Positions 26,891-35,504 of a DNA stretch of 64,000 nucleotides are shown here, in pieces. The notes beneath the pieces are model-generated. The model did no database searches. It was not told where the DNA came from and worked only from the letters and a program-made list of their open reading frames with translations. The first letter of the stretch is position 1, and each line of letters starts with the position of its first letter. The stretch is from Cystobacter fuscus (lineage in GTDB: Bacteria; Myxococcota; Myxococcia; Myxococcales; Myxococcaceae), in assembly GCF_002305875.1 (NCBI RefSeq), contig NZ_CP022098.1:3286001-3350000 (forward strand), read 5' to 3'. The translations under genes and the position numbers were made by a program.

Positions 26891-27817
26891 ATGAGCCGAG
26901 TCGAAGACGATCGTCAGGCGGAGAGAGCCGCTGAGCTGCGGGCCCAGGAGAAACGACTCCAGGAGGCGAAGGCCAAGCAGCGTCAGGAAGGCGCCTCCGC
27001 GTTCTCCAAGCTCGTGGGGCAGCAGAAGGACGCCCAGAGCGCTCAGCAGCAGAAGGCCACCCAGACGCCTCCCCAGTCCCTGGGCAAGTCCGTCCTCGCC
27101 CGCCTCCAGGAGGGCAAGGGCGGTGACGTGCGTGGCCTGCAGCGCCAGACGGGCAAGGCCGAGACGGATGCCGTCGCCGAGGGGCGTCAGAAGGATCTGT
27201 CCCAGGGGGAACTCGAGACCCAGGCCCGGCAGGGCGATCAGGGCGTGCTGCACTCGCGCGTCGAGTCACGTTCGGCGGACACCCGCGCGGCCGACGAGCT
27301 CCTGCGCAAGCGCGGCGAGGAGTCCGAGCAGAGCAACGAGACCGCGGCCGCGGGGGCCCAGACCAGCCGGAGCAAGGGCGCGCTCAAGACGGACGCGGAC
27401 GGTGGTGGCAAGGGTGGGGGCGAGGACGGCAAGGACAAGAAGGACGGGGAGCTGGCGGCGGGCTTCCGCTTCAACCCGGCGTTGATGGCGCCCGTGCCCG
27501 TGGCCCAACCCAAGCCCAACACGGGCTCGGAGCGGCTGCGCGCCATCGCCAATGAGATCGCCCAGAAGATCGTCGAGCGGGTGCGCGTGGGCACCAACGC
27601 CGCGGGCAACGCGGAGTTCCAGATCGAGCTGCGCGGCGACGTGCTCAGTGGCCTGTCCATCAAGCTCAGCGCGAAGAACGGGAAGATCCACGCCGTCTTC
27701 AGCGGCAAGGACCGCGACGTGCTCAAGATGCTCGAGGGGCAGCGTGAGGGACTCAAGAGCGCCCTGGCGAGCCGGGGCCTCACGCTCGAGGACATGAGGG
27801 TCGAGGCGAAGACATGA
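26891..27817 (+). CDS. sctP: Needle/hook-length regulator SctP (FliK C-domain)
   Basis: 308 residues. The N-terminal 200 are charged, Gln/Lys/Glu-rich and likely extended, as expected of a molecular ruler. The last 80 form the FliK/YscP substrate-switch domain: AEFQIELRGDVLSGLSIKLS, GKIHAVFSGKDRDVLKMLEG, LASRGLTLEDMRVEA. It would be secreted and signal SctU to switch substrates. Its end overlaps sctQ by 4 bases. Confidence 0.8.
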   Translation: MSRVEDDRQAERAAELRAQEKRLQEAKAKQRQEGASAFSKLVGQQKDAQSAQQQKATQTPPQSLGKSVLARLQEGKGGDVRGLQRQTGKAETDAVAEGRQKDLSQGELETQARQGDQGVLHSRVESRSADTRAADELLRKRGEESEQSNETAAAGAQTSRSKGALKTDADGGGKGGGEDGKDKKDGELAAGFRFNPALMAPVPVAQPKPNTGSERLRAIANEIAQKIVERVRVGTNAAGNAEFQIELRGDVLSGLSIKLSAKNGKIHAVFSGKDRDVLKMLEGQREGLKSALASRGLTLEDMRVEAKT

Positions 27818-29184
27818 GCCTCGATACGGATGACGGGCCGGGTGAGGAGCGCACGATGGTGGTCGATGCGCGCAAGCTCAAGCCCCGCTCATCGAAACCC
27901 TGGAAGCCCCACGTCTTCCCCCGTCTGGAGAAGGTCTCCCTCACGGAAACCCGGCTGCTCGAGCGGCTCACGTGGCTCAAGCCCAGGGCGGAGGCCGTCG
28001 AGGCGCTGGGCGAGCGGTTCAAGGCCATCTTCGACACCCAGATCGGCTTCGGCCTGGAGTCGTCGCGGGTGCTCGCCTCGGGCGAGCTGCGCCGGGTGCT
28101 CGCCGAGCCCACCTTCCTGTGCTTCCTGGTGCCCGGAGGGCATCGCGGACGCGCGGTGCTGGAGGTCGAGCTGTCGCTGGCGCACGCGGCGGTGGATCTG
28201 CTCCTGGGCGGCGCCGGCGAGACCGTGGGCCTGCGGCCCCTGACGGACATCGAGGAGGGCGTGGCGAGCTTCGTCGTGCTCGAGGCGATCCGCGCCCTGA
28301 TGCCGGGGACGGATCCCCAGCAGGGCCGGCTGCGGCTGGAGGGCACGGCGCGCGGGGTGGACGAGGCGGTGTCGCGGCTGAGCGAGGAGGCCCAGGTGGC
28401 GGTGCTCCAGATGCGCGCCCGGCTCGGCACCCAGGAGGGCATGGTGCGCCTGTTCCTGCCCGCCAGCGTGTTGGAGAGCCTGACGCCGGAGCCCGCGCCC
28501 GAGCAGCGACGCTCGCTGCTGCGCATGGACATGGAGGCCCACTTGAGCCGCCTGTCCTCGGTGCGCACCTGGCTGCGCGCGGAGATCGGCCTGGCGGAGA
28601 TCAGCCACCACGACCTGGCGAGTCTCCGGGTGAAGGACGTGGTGCTGGTGGACGAGTTCTCGGCCCGGCCGGACCAGGGCGCGGAGGGCACGGCGCGGCT
28701 GTTCCTGGGCCTCGGCCGCCGGGGCTTCCTGGCCTCGGAGGTCTTCGTCGAGGACGGCCTGTACCAGGCGCGTGTCACCGAGGTGGTGCTCACCGAGCCG
28801 TCTCACCTCGAGCGGCGGGGCCCCTCCGACTCGGACGAGGCCGCGGCGGAGGCGCTGAGCGGTTCGGATGAGGCCAACGGGGAGGGGGAGGAGTACACCA
28901 ACCCCGAGTCGGAAAACCCCACGGCGGAGAGTGGAGAGATGGAAGACCAGATGGATGCAGGCGACCTGCTGGGTGACATCCCGTTGCAGATTTGCGTGGA
29001 GCTCGCCCGGGTGCCGGTGACGGCCGAGCAGGTGGTCTCGCTGCGGGCGGGCCAGGTCGTCGAGCTGCACCGCGCGCCGGGCGAGCCCGTGGACCTGTCG
29101 GTGAATGGCAAGGTGGTGGCGCGGGGTGAACTGGTGGAGATCGAGGGCCAGCTGGGTGTGCGCATCCTCTCGCTCGCCGGCTGA
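27814..29184 (+). CDS. sctQ: Cytoplasmic ring protein SctQ (FliM/FliN family)
   Basis: 456 residues, longer than most SctQ (about 300-350). The N-terminal and middle parts resemble FliM/SctQ (EVELSLAHAAVDLLLGGAGE, ASFVVLEAIRALMPG). An acidic linker at about 340-380 (SDEANGEGEEYTNPESENP) leads to the C-terminal SpoA domain (DIPLQICVELARVPVTAEQV, QVVELHRAPGEPVDLSVNGK, GVRILSLAG). It builds the sorting platform that docks substrates. A 4-base overlap with sctP implies coupling. Confidence 0.9.
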   Translation: MSLDTDDGPGEERTMVVDARKLKPRSSKPWKPHVFPRLEKVSLTETRLLERLTWLKPRAEAVEALGERFKAIFDTQIGFGLESSRVLASGELRRVLAEPTFLCFLVPGGHRGRAVLEVELSLAHAAVDLLLGGAGETVGLRPLTDIEEGVASFVVLEAIRALMPGTDPQQGRLRLEGTARGVDEAVSRLSEEAQVAVLQMRARLGTQEGMVRLFLPASVLESLTPEPAPEQRRSLLRMDMEAHLSRLSSVRTWLRAEIGLAEISHHDLASLRVKDVVLVDEFSARPDQGAEGTARLFLGLGRRGFLASEVFVEDGLYQARVTEVVLTEPSHLERRGPSDSDEAAAEALSGSDEANGEGEEYTNPESENPTAESGEMEDQMDAGDLLGDIPLQICVELARVPVTAEQVVSLRAGQVVELHRAPGEPVDLSVNGKVVARGELVEIEGQLGVRILSLAG

Positions 29185-29272
29185 GGCCCCGCTCCCAGGC
29201 AGGCAGGCGAGGGGGAAGGGCAGGGGGGCCCGTGGCGGTCTCCCGTGCAATGAACTAGCCTCGCGGCCCACC

Positions 29273-29914
29273 ATGGCCGTCTCACCCGTTTTCTCCGCGC
29301 GTCATGTCCTGGCGCTCTGCGCCTGCCTCTGGCTGGCACCGCCGGCCCGGGCCGAGGAGCCCGCCGCCGTGCCCGCCGCCGCCGAGTTCGCGCCCCCTCC
29401 GTCTGGCGCGTCCGCTCCCGCGAGCGCCACGGAGGGCGCCACGCCGCCGGCTCCGGTCGAGCTGCCACCCGAAGCCGATCTGACGTCCGGCGCGGAGGCG
29501 CCCACCGAGAGCCTCGGGTGGATGCTCATGCGCACGCTGGTGGTGTTCGGCGGGGTGATGGCCCTCATCTACCTCACGCTCAACGTGGGCCTGCGCAAGC
29601 TGATGGGCCTGCAGGGTGTGCCCGTGGGGCAGCAATCGGTGGTGTCGGTGGTGGAGCGCGTGCCGTTGGATCAGCGCCGCACCCTCTTCGTGGTGAAGGC
29701 CGCGGGCGAGTACCTGCTGGTGGGCGGTGGCGAGAATGGTCTGCAGCTGATCTCGAAGCTCGACACCGGGGCGGTGGAGCGCATCCGCACCGCGCCGCCT
29801 CCGTCCAACGTGATGCCGCTGTCCCCCTTCCTCAAGAAGCTCATCGCCCGTCGCGACGCCACTCCGCCGGGTTCCACCCCTCCCAGCGTCCCCCGTCCGC
29901 CGGACGCCGCCTGA
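29273..29914 (+). CDS. FliO-like membrane protein
   Basis: 213 residues. Signal-like N-terminus (VLALCACLWLAPPARA), a Pro/Ala-rich stretch, one membrane segment at about 83-104 (LMRTLVVFGGVMALIYLTLN), then a small cytoplasmic domain typical of FliO: QQSVVSVVERVPLDQRRTLF, VVKAAGEYLLVGGGENGLQL, ISKLD. FliO chaperones assembly of the FliP ring in flagella and is usually missing from injectisomes. Here it sits directly before the fliP homologue sctR, as in flagellar operons. Confidence 0.82.
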   Translation: MAVSPVFSARHVLALCACLWLAPPARAEEPAAVPAAAEFAPPPSGASAPASATEGATPPAPVELPPEADLTSGAEAPTESLGWMLMRTLVVFGGVMALIYLTLNVGLRKLMGLQGVPVGQQSVVSVVERVPLDQRRTLFVVKAAGEYLLVGGGENGLQLISKLDTGAVERIRTAPPPSNVMPLSPFLKKLIARRDATPPGSTPPSVPRPPDAA

Positions 29915-29934
29915 AGAGCCGACCCGTGAGAGTC

Positions 29935-30750
29935 ATGCCCAGCGTTCGCCTCCCCGTCCCGCGTCTCAAGCCCTGGCTGTTCGCCCTGGTCTTCGCGTTG
30001 GAGCCCGTCCTCGCCTTCGCCGCCAGGCGCGGCGGCTCGGGCCCGGACTCCGCCGTGGCCGTCGAGTCGGTCAGCCCCGAGTCCTTCGCCTCGCGGCCGC
30101 TCGTGCTCATGCTGGCGCTGGCCGCGCTGTCGCTCGTCCCCTTCGTGTTGATGATGGTGACGAGCTTCGTGAAGATCTCCGTGGTGCTGTCCATCGTGCG
30201 CCAGGCGCTGGGCACCCAGCAGATTCCGCCCACCCAGGTCATCACCGGCCTGGCCATCATCCTCACCATCTACATCATGGCGCCGGTGGGGCAGGCCATG
30301 TACCGGGCCGCCGAGGTGGACATCATGGCCAAGGGGCCCAGCCTCCTGTCCTCGGAGTCGGTGGGCACCCTGCTGGAGGCGGCCAACAAGGCCAAGGAGC
30401 CCCTGCGCGCCTTCCTCAACAAGAAGATCACCGCCAAGGATCGCTCGCTCTTCTTCAACCTGGCCCGGCTGCGCGCCACCGAGGAGGACCGCAAGGCCCT
30501 CACCGAGCGGGACTTCATGATCATCATCCCCGCCTTCGTGGTGTCCGAGCTCAAGCAGGCCTTCCAGATCGGCTTCCTGCTCTTCGTGCCCTTCCTCGCG
30601 GTGGACATGGTGGTGGCCAACATCCTCCAGGCGCTGGGCATGAACCAGTTGTCGCCCACCACCGTCTCCATGCCCTTCAAGCTGCTCCTCTTCGTGGTCG
30701 TCGACGGCTGGTACCTCATCGCCAAGGGCCTCGTCGTCGGCTACCTGTGA
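29935..30750 (+). CDS. sctR: Export gate protein SctR (FliP family)
   Basis: 271 residues from ATG 29935 (GTG 29926 in frame). A signal-like first segment, then the FliP/YscR core: VTSFVKISVVLSIVRQALGT, QIPPTQVITGLAIILTIYIM, IIIPAFVVSELKQAFQIGFL and MNQLSPTTVSMPFKLLLFVV. The N-terminal hydrophobic extension before the core is as in FliP, not YscR. With SctS and SctT it forms the helical export gate in the inner membrane. Confidence 0.95.
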   Translation: MPSVRLPVPRLKPWLFALVFALEPVLAFAARRGGSGPDSAVAVESVSPESFASRPLVLMLALAALSLVPFVLMMVTSFVKISVVLSIVRQALGTQQIPPTQVITGLAIILTIYIMAPVGQAMYRAAEVDIMAKGPSLLSSESVGTLLEAANKAKEPLRAFLNKKITAKDRSLFFNLARLRATEEDRKALTERDFMIIIPAFVVSELKQAFQIGFLLFVPFLAVDMVVANILQALGMNQLSPTTVSMPFKLLLFVVVDGWYLIAKGLVVGYL

Positions 30751-30757
30751 GACGCCC

Positions 30758-31021
30758 ATGAATCAGCTCACGAGCATCGTCCAGCAGGGCCTCACCCTGG
30801 TCATCATGGTGTCGCTGCCCCCGGTGTTGATGGCCCTGATGGTGGGTCTCGTCATCGCCGTCTTCCAGGCCACCACGCAGATCCAGGAGCAGACGCTCTC
30901 GTTCGCGCCCAAGCTCATCACCGTGTTCCTGCTGCTCGCGCTGATGGGCCCGTGGATGGGCAGCCAGTTCGCTCGCTTCACCATCCTCATCTTCGAGCAG
31001 TTCCCCGTGCTCATCCGATGA
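30758..31021 (+). CDS. sctS: Export gate protein SctS (FliQ family)
   Basis: 87 residues, the usual size. Two membrane helices around the motif VIAVFQATTQIQEQTLSFAP, which is nearly invariant in FliQ/YscS. It is encoded 7 bases after sctR and overlaps the sctT start by 4 bases. Four copies pack around the SctR5-SctT1 gate. Confidence 0.95.
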   Translation: MNQLTSIVQQGLTLVIMVSLPPVLMALMVGLVIAVFQATTQIQEQTLSFAPKLITVFLLLALMGPWMGSQFARFTILIFEQFPVLIR

Positions 31022-31836
31022 ACGTCTCCGAAGTCATCGCCCGGCTGACCGAGCAGGCCAACTTCTCGCTCGCCATCTTCACGATGGGCCTGCTCATGTG
31101 CCGGATCATGCCGGTGCTGGTGCTCTCGCCGTTGCTCGGCGAGGAGCAGGTGCCTCCGGAGATCAAGATGGGCGTGGGCATCACGCTCTCCGCGGTGATG
31201 TTCCCCCTGGTGAGCCACCGCATCGGGGCGCTGCCCACCAGCTCGCTGCCCTACATCGCGCTGCTGCTCAAGGAGATCTTCATCGGGGTGTCGCTCGCGC
31301 TCATCGTCAGCAAGGTGTTCGAGGCGGCGCGCGTGGCGGGCAACCTCGCCGACTCCATGGCGGGCACCAACAGCGCGCAGCTCCAGGCGCCGCTGGTCAA
31401 CGACAAGGTGACGCTGCTGGCCAACCTCAAGGGGCAGCTGTCGGTGGTGATGTTCTTCACCCTCAATGGCCACCACGTGATCATCCAGGCCATCGCCGAG
31501 AGCCTCGACATCGTCCCGTTGGACCGGTTTCCGCGCTTCAGCTCGGGCTCGTGGCCCTTCTTCGAGCTGTTCATCCGCTCCTTCGCGGACATCCTCACCA
31601 TCGCCATGGCGCTGGCCGCGCCCACCCTGCTCACGGCCTTCGTGACGGACGTGGCGCTGGGCGCCATCAACCGCATGGCGTCCCAGGTGCAGGTGTCCTT
31701 CCTCGCCCAGTCCCTCAAGCCCCTGGCCACGGTCGTCGTCACCTCCATCGCCTTGAGCCTCATCATGGGCCGCATGCAGCAGGAGTTCGTCCACATGCTG
31801 GCCCTGCTTCGCGACGCGCTGCGCCTGCTCGGTTGA
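31018..31836 (+). CDS. sctT: Export gate protein SctT (FliR family)
   Basis: 272 residues, six or so membrane segments. Recognisable FliR/YscT stretches: CRIMPVLVLSPLLGEEQVPP, LKEIFIGVSLALIVSKVFEA and ALGAINRMASQVQVSFLAQS with LKPLATVVVTSIALSL. It closes the SctR/SctS gate. The ATG at 31018 overlaps the sctS stop (ATGA). Confidence 0.94.
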   Translation: MNVSEVIARLTEQANFSLAIFTMGLLMCRIMPVLVLSPLLGEEQVPPEIKMGVGITLSAVMFPLVSHRIGALPTSSLPYIALLLKEIFIGVSLALIVSKVFEAARVAGNLADSMAGTNSAQLQAPLVNDKVTLLANLKGQLSVVMFFTLNGHHVIIQAIAESLDIVPLDRFPRFSSGSWPFFELFIRSFADILTIAMALAAPTLLTAFVTDVALGAINRMASQVQVSFLAQSLKPLATVVVTSIALSLIMGRMQQEFVHMLALLRDALRLLG

Positions 31837-31852
31837 GCCGGGAAAACGCTCC

Positions 31853-32917
31853 ATGTCCGACGAGAAAACAGAAGAGCCCTCACAAAAGAAGCTCGATGAC
31901 GCCCGGAAGAAGGGCCAGGTCTGGAAGAGCAAGGACCTGACGGGCGTGGCTGGCCTGGTGGTGGGCCTGGGCGTCGTCAAGGGCGTCTGGTCCATGTTCG
32001 AGCAGAAGATCACCGAGCTCTTCCACTTCAGCTTCGATCACATCGCCCACCCGGAGGACCTCCAACAGGCGACCTACCAGCTCGCCTCGCTGGCGCTGCA
32101 ATCCATCTTGCTGGTGTCCCTGCCGGTGGTGTGCGCGGTGGCCATCATGGGTGGCCTCCTGGACTTCCTCCAGGTGGGCGCGCTCTTCACGATGGATCCG
32201 CTCATCCCCAAGCCGGAAAAGCTCAATCCCATCGAGGGCGCCAAGAACCTCATCTCCAAGAAGACCATCGTCGAGGTCATCAAGAACGTCTTGAAGATGA
32301 CGGTGGCCGGCTACGTGACGTACGGAGCGCTCAAGGGCGCCATGCCCATGGTGATGGAGTCGGTGCGCCGCGACGTGCACGTGACGCTGTTCATCATGGG
32401 CGAGCTCATCTTCATCGTCGCCACGCGCGTCGTCATGGTGTTCTTCCTCTTCTCCATCTTCGACGTCTGGTGGCAGCGCAAGGCGTACATGAAGGACCAG
32501 ATGATGTCGAAGGAGGACGTGAAGAAGGAATACAAGGAGAGCGAGGGAGATCCGCACCAGAAGGCCCACCGCAAGCAGGTGGCGCACGAGATGCTGGAGG
32601 AGGCGCAGATGCACGCGGTGCAGAACGCGGACGTCATCGTCACCAACCCGGACCACGTCGCCGTGGCGCTCAAGTACGACAAGGAGAAGGACACGGCGCC
32701 GCGCGTGATCGTCAAGGGGCTGGACTCCAGGGCCGAGCGCATCAAGGCGCTCGCGCGCGAGCGGGACGTGCCCACGCTGCGCAACGTCCCCCTGGCGCAT
32801 GCGCTGTTGCGCGTGGACGTGGGCGAGGAAATCCCCGAGCAGCTCTATGATGCCGTCGCCGAGGTGCTCAACTTCGTCTACGGCCTGAAGAACGACACGC
32901 CCCCGGCGCGGGCCTGA
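31853..32917 (+). CDS. sctU: Export switch protein SctU (FlhB family)
   Basis: 354 residues. A basic N-terminus (KKLDDARKKGQVWKSKDL), four membrane segments, then the cytoplasmic switch domain. The self-cleavage site, usually NPTH, is NPDH here, with Asn265 and Pro266 retained, so cleavage is still plausible, though the third residue is unusual. The C-terminal half (VAVALKYDKEKDTAPRVIVK, LDSRAERIKALARERDVPTL) contacts SctP to switch substrates. A second copy of this domain is encoded by the next gene. Confidence 0.94.
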   Translation: MSDEKTEEPSQKKLDDARKKGQVWKSKDLTGVAGLVVGLGVVKGVWSMFEQKITELFHFSFDHIAHPEDLQQATYQLASLALQSILLVSLPVVCAVAIMGGLLDFLQVGALFTMDPLIPKPEKLNPIEGAKNLISKKTIVEVIKNVLKMTVAGYVTYGALKGAMPMVMESVRRDVHVTLFIMGELIFIVATRVVMVFFLFSIFDVWWQRKAYMKDQMMSKEDVKKEYKESEGDPHQKAHRKQVAHEMLEEAQMHAVQNADVIVTNPDHVAVALKYDKEKDTAPRVIVKGLDSRAERIKALARERDVPTLRNVPLAHALLRVDVGEEIPEQLYDAVAEVLNFVYGLKNDTPPARA

Positions 32918-32928
32918 GAGGCACTCCC

Positions 32929-33210
32929 ATGAACGACGATGCCGAGATGGCGATCGCGCTCCAGTACGACAAGGACAAGGACGCGGCGCCCCGTGTGGTG
33001 GCCAAGGGCTTGCGCCTCAGGGCGGAGAAGATCCGGGAGATCGCCCGCCAGCACAACATCCCCCTCATGAAGAACGTGGCGCTCGCCAACGCCCTCTACC
33101 GGGTGGACGTGGGCCAGGAAGTGCCCGAGGAGCTCTACGACGCGGTCGCCGAGATCCTCAACTTCGTCTACGAGTTGCAGCGCGCCGGGCAGGCAGGCGG
33201 CAAGCGGTGA
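32929..33210 (+). CDS. Stand-alone FlhB/SctU C-terminal domain protein
   Basis: 93 residues that align along their whole length with the end of SctU: AIALQYDKDKDAAPRVVAKG, LRLRAEKIREIARQHNIPLM, VDVGQEVPEELYDAVAEIL. There are no membrane segments and the NPxH site is lost; the sequence begins just after where cleavage would occur. Stand-alone FlhB C-domains (FhlB-type) are known beside some flagellar systems and can replace the cleaved fragment. Placed 11 bases after sctU, it looks like a tandem partial duplication kept for a role in switching. Confidence 0.85.
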   Translation: MNDDAEMAIALQYDKDKDAAPRVVAKGLRLRAEKIREIARQHNIPLMKNVALANALYRVDVGQEVPEELYDAVAEILNFVYELQRAGQAGGKR

Positions 33211-33262
33211 GGACTGGGGGCTGGACGGGGGCGCCCCTCCTGGAGTGAAATCCGCACCCGCC

Positions 33263-33739
33263 ATGGCCAAAATCAACAACCAACCCCCCCGAGCGCCACT
33301 CTGGCCCTGGGGGGGACCCCGCGCGGTTCGCGAGAAGCTGGTCGAGCCCTCTCAGTTCGATCGGAAGAAGCGCAAGGCTGGCAACCCCAAGAATCCAGCG
33401 CTCGCCTCGGCGGCCCTGCTGGACTTCATCGGTCCGGCGCATTCCTCGGAGGAGCTGCGGCTGCCCACGCCTCCCCAGCCCCGGGGGCATGACGCGGACC
33501 TCGAGGGCTTCTCGGATCGGCCGTTCCTGGGCAGCGTGGCGGGCCGCGCGGACACGGAGCAGCGGCAGCTGCTCGAGCGCAGCCTGTCGCTCATCAACAC
33601 GACGCCCGAGCGCATGGAGCGCCTCAAGGGCCTCTTGCAGCGCGAGGCGCAGATGCTCTCGCTCGTGAACCAGGTGCACGCCGACATCCAGGACATCCAG
33701 CGCCGCATGCGCGAGGAGCAGCAGGAGGAGGGGTACTAG
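33263..33739 (+). CDS. Hypothetical protein of the secretion operon
   Basis: 158 residues. A basic, Pro-rich first 40 residues, then an acidic and Pro-containing middle, and a C-terminal coiled coil (EQRQLLERSLSLINTTPERM, LVNQVHADIQDIQRRMREEQ). It lies 3 bases before a TPR chaperone-like gene, so the pair may be substrate and chaperone, or a platform accessory. No family recognised. Confidence 0.65.
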   Translation: MAKINNQPPRAPLWPWGGPRAVREKLVEPSQFDRKKRKAGNPKNPALASAALLDFIGPAHSSEELRLPTPPQPRGHDADLEGFSDRPFLGSVAGRADTEQRQLLERSLSLINTTPERMERLKGLLQREAQMLSLVNQVHADIQDIQRRMREEQQEEGY

Positions 33740-33742
33740 GCG

Positions 33743-34222
33743 ATGGCCACCGCACAGCGCGTGAACGGCAACCAGGACGAGGCGAAGCTCGCCGCTCAGC
33801 TCCAGCGGTGGGCCGAGGGCAAGGCGACGCTGCGCGACGTGCGCGGCTACACCGACGAGGAGCTCTACGCCATCGCCAAGACGGCCTACATCTTCTTCTA
33901 CCAGGGCCGCATCGCCGAGGCGCGCACCCTCTTCCAGGGGCTCTACGCCATCAACCCGGCGGACGGCTACTTCGCCAAGGCGCTCGGGGTGGTGGAGATG
34001 GCGGCGGGCAACGCGCAGGGCGCCCTGGCCGCCTACGACGTCGCCCTCAAGCTGGATGGCCGCGACGCCCAGGCCTACGTGGGCCGCGCCGAGGTCCGGC
34101 TGTCGCTCGGGCAGCGCTCCCAGGCGGTGGAGGATCTGCGCCGCGTGGCCTCCCTGCTTCCCGAGCGGGAGCCGCTGGCCCAGAAGGCCGCCGCCATCCT
34201 CAGCGGCCTGCTCCAACGGTGA
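33743..34222 (+). CDS. TPR protein, SycD/LcrH-like chaperone candidate
   Basis: 159 residues. An N-terminal helix ending YTDEELYAIAKTAYIFFYQG is the classic LcrH/SycD opening (EELYALAY..Y..G). Three TPR units follow: RIAEARTLFQGLYAINPADG, LGVVEMAAGNAQGALAAYDV, GRAEVRLSLGQRSQAVEDLR. This is the clearest class II type III chaperone in the window. It is tightly coupled to the gene before it. Confidence 0.85.
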   Translation: MATAQRVNGNQDEAKLAAQLQRWAEGKATLRDVRGYTDEELYAIAKTAYIFFYQGRIAEARTLFQGLYAINPADGYFAKALGVVEMAAGNAQGALAAYDVALKLDGRDAQAYVGRAEVRLSLGQRSQAVEDLRRVASLLPEREPLAQKAAAILSGLLQR

Positions 34223-34350
34223 GTGGCCCGATTTTTGCGCTCGGAGAATCAGATTCCCGGGCGGCAAGCTTGATCGGTTAGTTCATTTCTTTCTAGTATG
34301 ATTCCGGACTTCCTCAGGAAGTCTCCTACCCCCCTTGAAGAGGCCTGTTC

Positions 34351-34962
34351 ATGGCGAAAGGCAAGTCGAAGTCAGAGTACGCGGTCCCAGTCGAGCCGCC
34401 CGAGTTGGTGGCGAAGCGGGATCGGCTTCTGGCTGCGCTCGAGAAGCAGGCCGGTACGGCCAAGGGGACGGCGCAGCCCGTGATGCGCAAGATGTACGAA
34501 CTGCTCGCCAACACCAAGGTGGGCGCGCCGTTCAGCATGAACCTCTACGTGGACGTGAAGAACGCCTTCGTGCGCTTCATGAAGGATCCCGTCCTTCCGC
34601 CTCCGCCCATCATCATGGAGTGCGTGGAGTTCATGCAGGAGCGGCTCGTCACGGTGGGCTTCTCGGGGCAGATGGAGTGGCCCGAGGGGGCGCCGCCGGT
34701 GCCCGCGGCCTTCTCCAAGGTGAACCTCGCCGAGGGGGTTCCCCAGCCGGCGAAGTCGGCCGGAGCTTCGAAGTCGGCCCCCGCGCCCAAGCGGGCCCGG
34801 GGTGCCCAGGATGGCTTCGAGAGCCCCCCTCGCCGGGCGCCCGTGATCGCTCAACTGGACGGGCAGGTCCCCGAGCCCCTCTCGCCCAAGACCGAGAACC
34901 AGCAGCTCGATTCCTTCAAGTCGTGGATCCAGAGCCCTGATCTCGGAAAAACGAAGGGTTAG
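34351..34962 (+). CDS. Hypothetical protein of the secretion locus
   Basis: 203 residues. A Lys-rich start, an ordered helical domain to about residue 115 (LVAKRDRLLAALEKQAGTAK, MNLYVDVKNAFVRFMKDPVL, IIMECVEFMQERLVTVGFSG), then a Pro/Ala/Lys-rich disordered tail. No signal peptide, no known family. A 7-bp perfect palindrome (GACTTCC-TCA-GGAAGTC, 34307-34323) lies in its 128-base leader, so it may have its own control. It could be a substrate or a platform accessory. Confidence 0.6.
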   Translation: MAKGKSKSEYAVPVEPPELVAKRDRLLAALEKQAGTAKGTAQPVMRKMYELLANTKVGAPFSMNLYVDVKNAFVRFMKDPVLPPPPIIMECVEFMQERLVTVGFSGQMEWPEGAPPVPAAFSKVNLAEGVPQPAKSAGASKSAPAPKRARGAQDGFESPPRRAPVIAQLDGQVPEPLSPKTENQQLDSFKSWIQSPDLGKTKG

Positions 34963-35015
34963 CCGTCCCCCGAGAGTGCCCGGTGGCCCCGGGAAAAGCC
35001 GGAGGAAATCAGCAG

Positions 35016-35042
35016 GAAACTCCGGAGCACGCAGGCCGATAA
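35016..35042 (+). promoter_or_regulatory. Sigma28-type promoter of the first 73-aa gene
   Basis: GAAA (35016-35019), exactly 15 bases, GCCGATAA (35035-35042) then TC. The -10 is a perfect match to the flagellar sigma28 consensus, and the -35 fits TAAA except for the first base. The wider CAGGAAACTCC block is shared with the two promoters downstream. It drives the 73-aa gene 67 bases on. Confidence 0.8.
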
Positions 35043-35108
35043 TCAGTTTGTAGGCAGTTTGCTTCGCCCCCCCGATTCGGCCCCGCCAGAGGGCCTGAGG
35101 AGAACACC

Positions 35109-35330
35109 ATGGGTTCCTTGATGGGTATTGTCGGCAACGCGCAGGGCGGTATCGGCGGTCTGTCGGCGGCGCAGAACCAGATGCTCGCGAACGCCCCCGC
35201 GGAGATGAAGCCCTTCCTCGAGGCGCAGATGAAGATGCAGAAGGAGCAGGAACTTCTCCAGCTCATCACCCAGATGATGAAGCAGATGCACGAGATGGCG
35301 ATGTCCGTCATCAAGAACATCGGCGGGTAG
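35109..35330 (+). CDS. 73-aa helical protein, copy 1, candidate needle-like/secreted subunit
   Basis: 73 residues, no signal peptide, GAGGAGAACACC before ATG. A Gly-rich first helix (GIVGNAQGGIGGLSAAQNQM) and a long Met/Gln/Lys second helix (FLEAQMKMQKEQELLQLITQ, MMKQMHEMAMSVIKNIGG) flank a Pro-containing turn (NAPAEMKP). Length and helix-Pro turn-helix shape resemble type III needle subunits (SctF, about 80 residues), though the usual PSNP turn is absent. It has its own sigma28-type promoter and terminator. The protein is identical to the one encoded 489 bases downstream. Confidence 0.75.
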   Translation: MGSLMGIVGNAQGGIGGLSAAQNQMLANAPAEMKPFLEAQMKMQKEQELLQLITQMMKQMHEMAMSVIKNIGG

Positions 35331-35357
35331 TCTCTTCTCCATCAAGCGAGCTTCTAG

Positions 35358-35418
35358 AACCGGCCTCGTATGGTCCCCCCGTCAGGGGGGGGCTCCATAC
35401 GGGGCCGGTTCTTTTTTT
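35358..35418 (+). terminator. Rho-independent terminator after 73-aa gene copy 1
   Basis: AACCGGCC(T)CGTATGG ... CCATACG(G)GGCCGGTT encloses an inner CCCCCC/GGGGGG stem, followed by CTTTTTTT. A strong GC stem with a T tract, 28 bases after the stop, so copy 1 is transcribed as a single-gene unit. Confidence 0.85.
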
Positions 35419-35504
35419 CGTGCCTGGGTCCGTGCCGGCTTCTTCCGGTGGTGCCGCCCGCGCGCTCCCAGGAGCCCGAAAAAATGGGTGGGGAAAATCA
35501 GCAG

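Noticed and set aside
24470-27253. A 927-codon open frame on the minus strand across sctL, sctN and sctO
   Set aside because: Low-complexity Leu/His/Ala translation, no start signal, and the plus strand holds recognised sct genes throughout.
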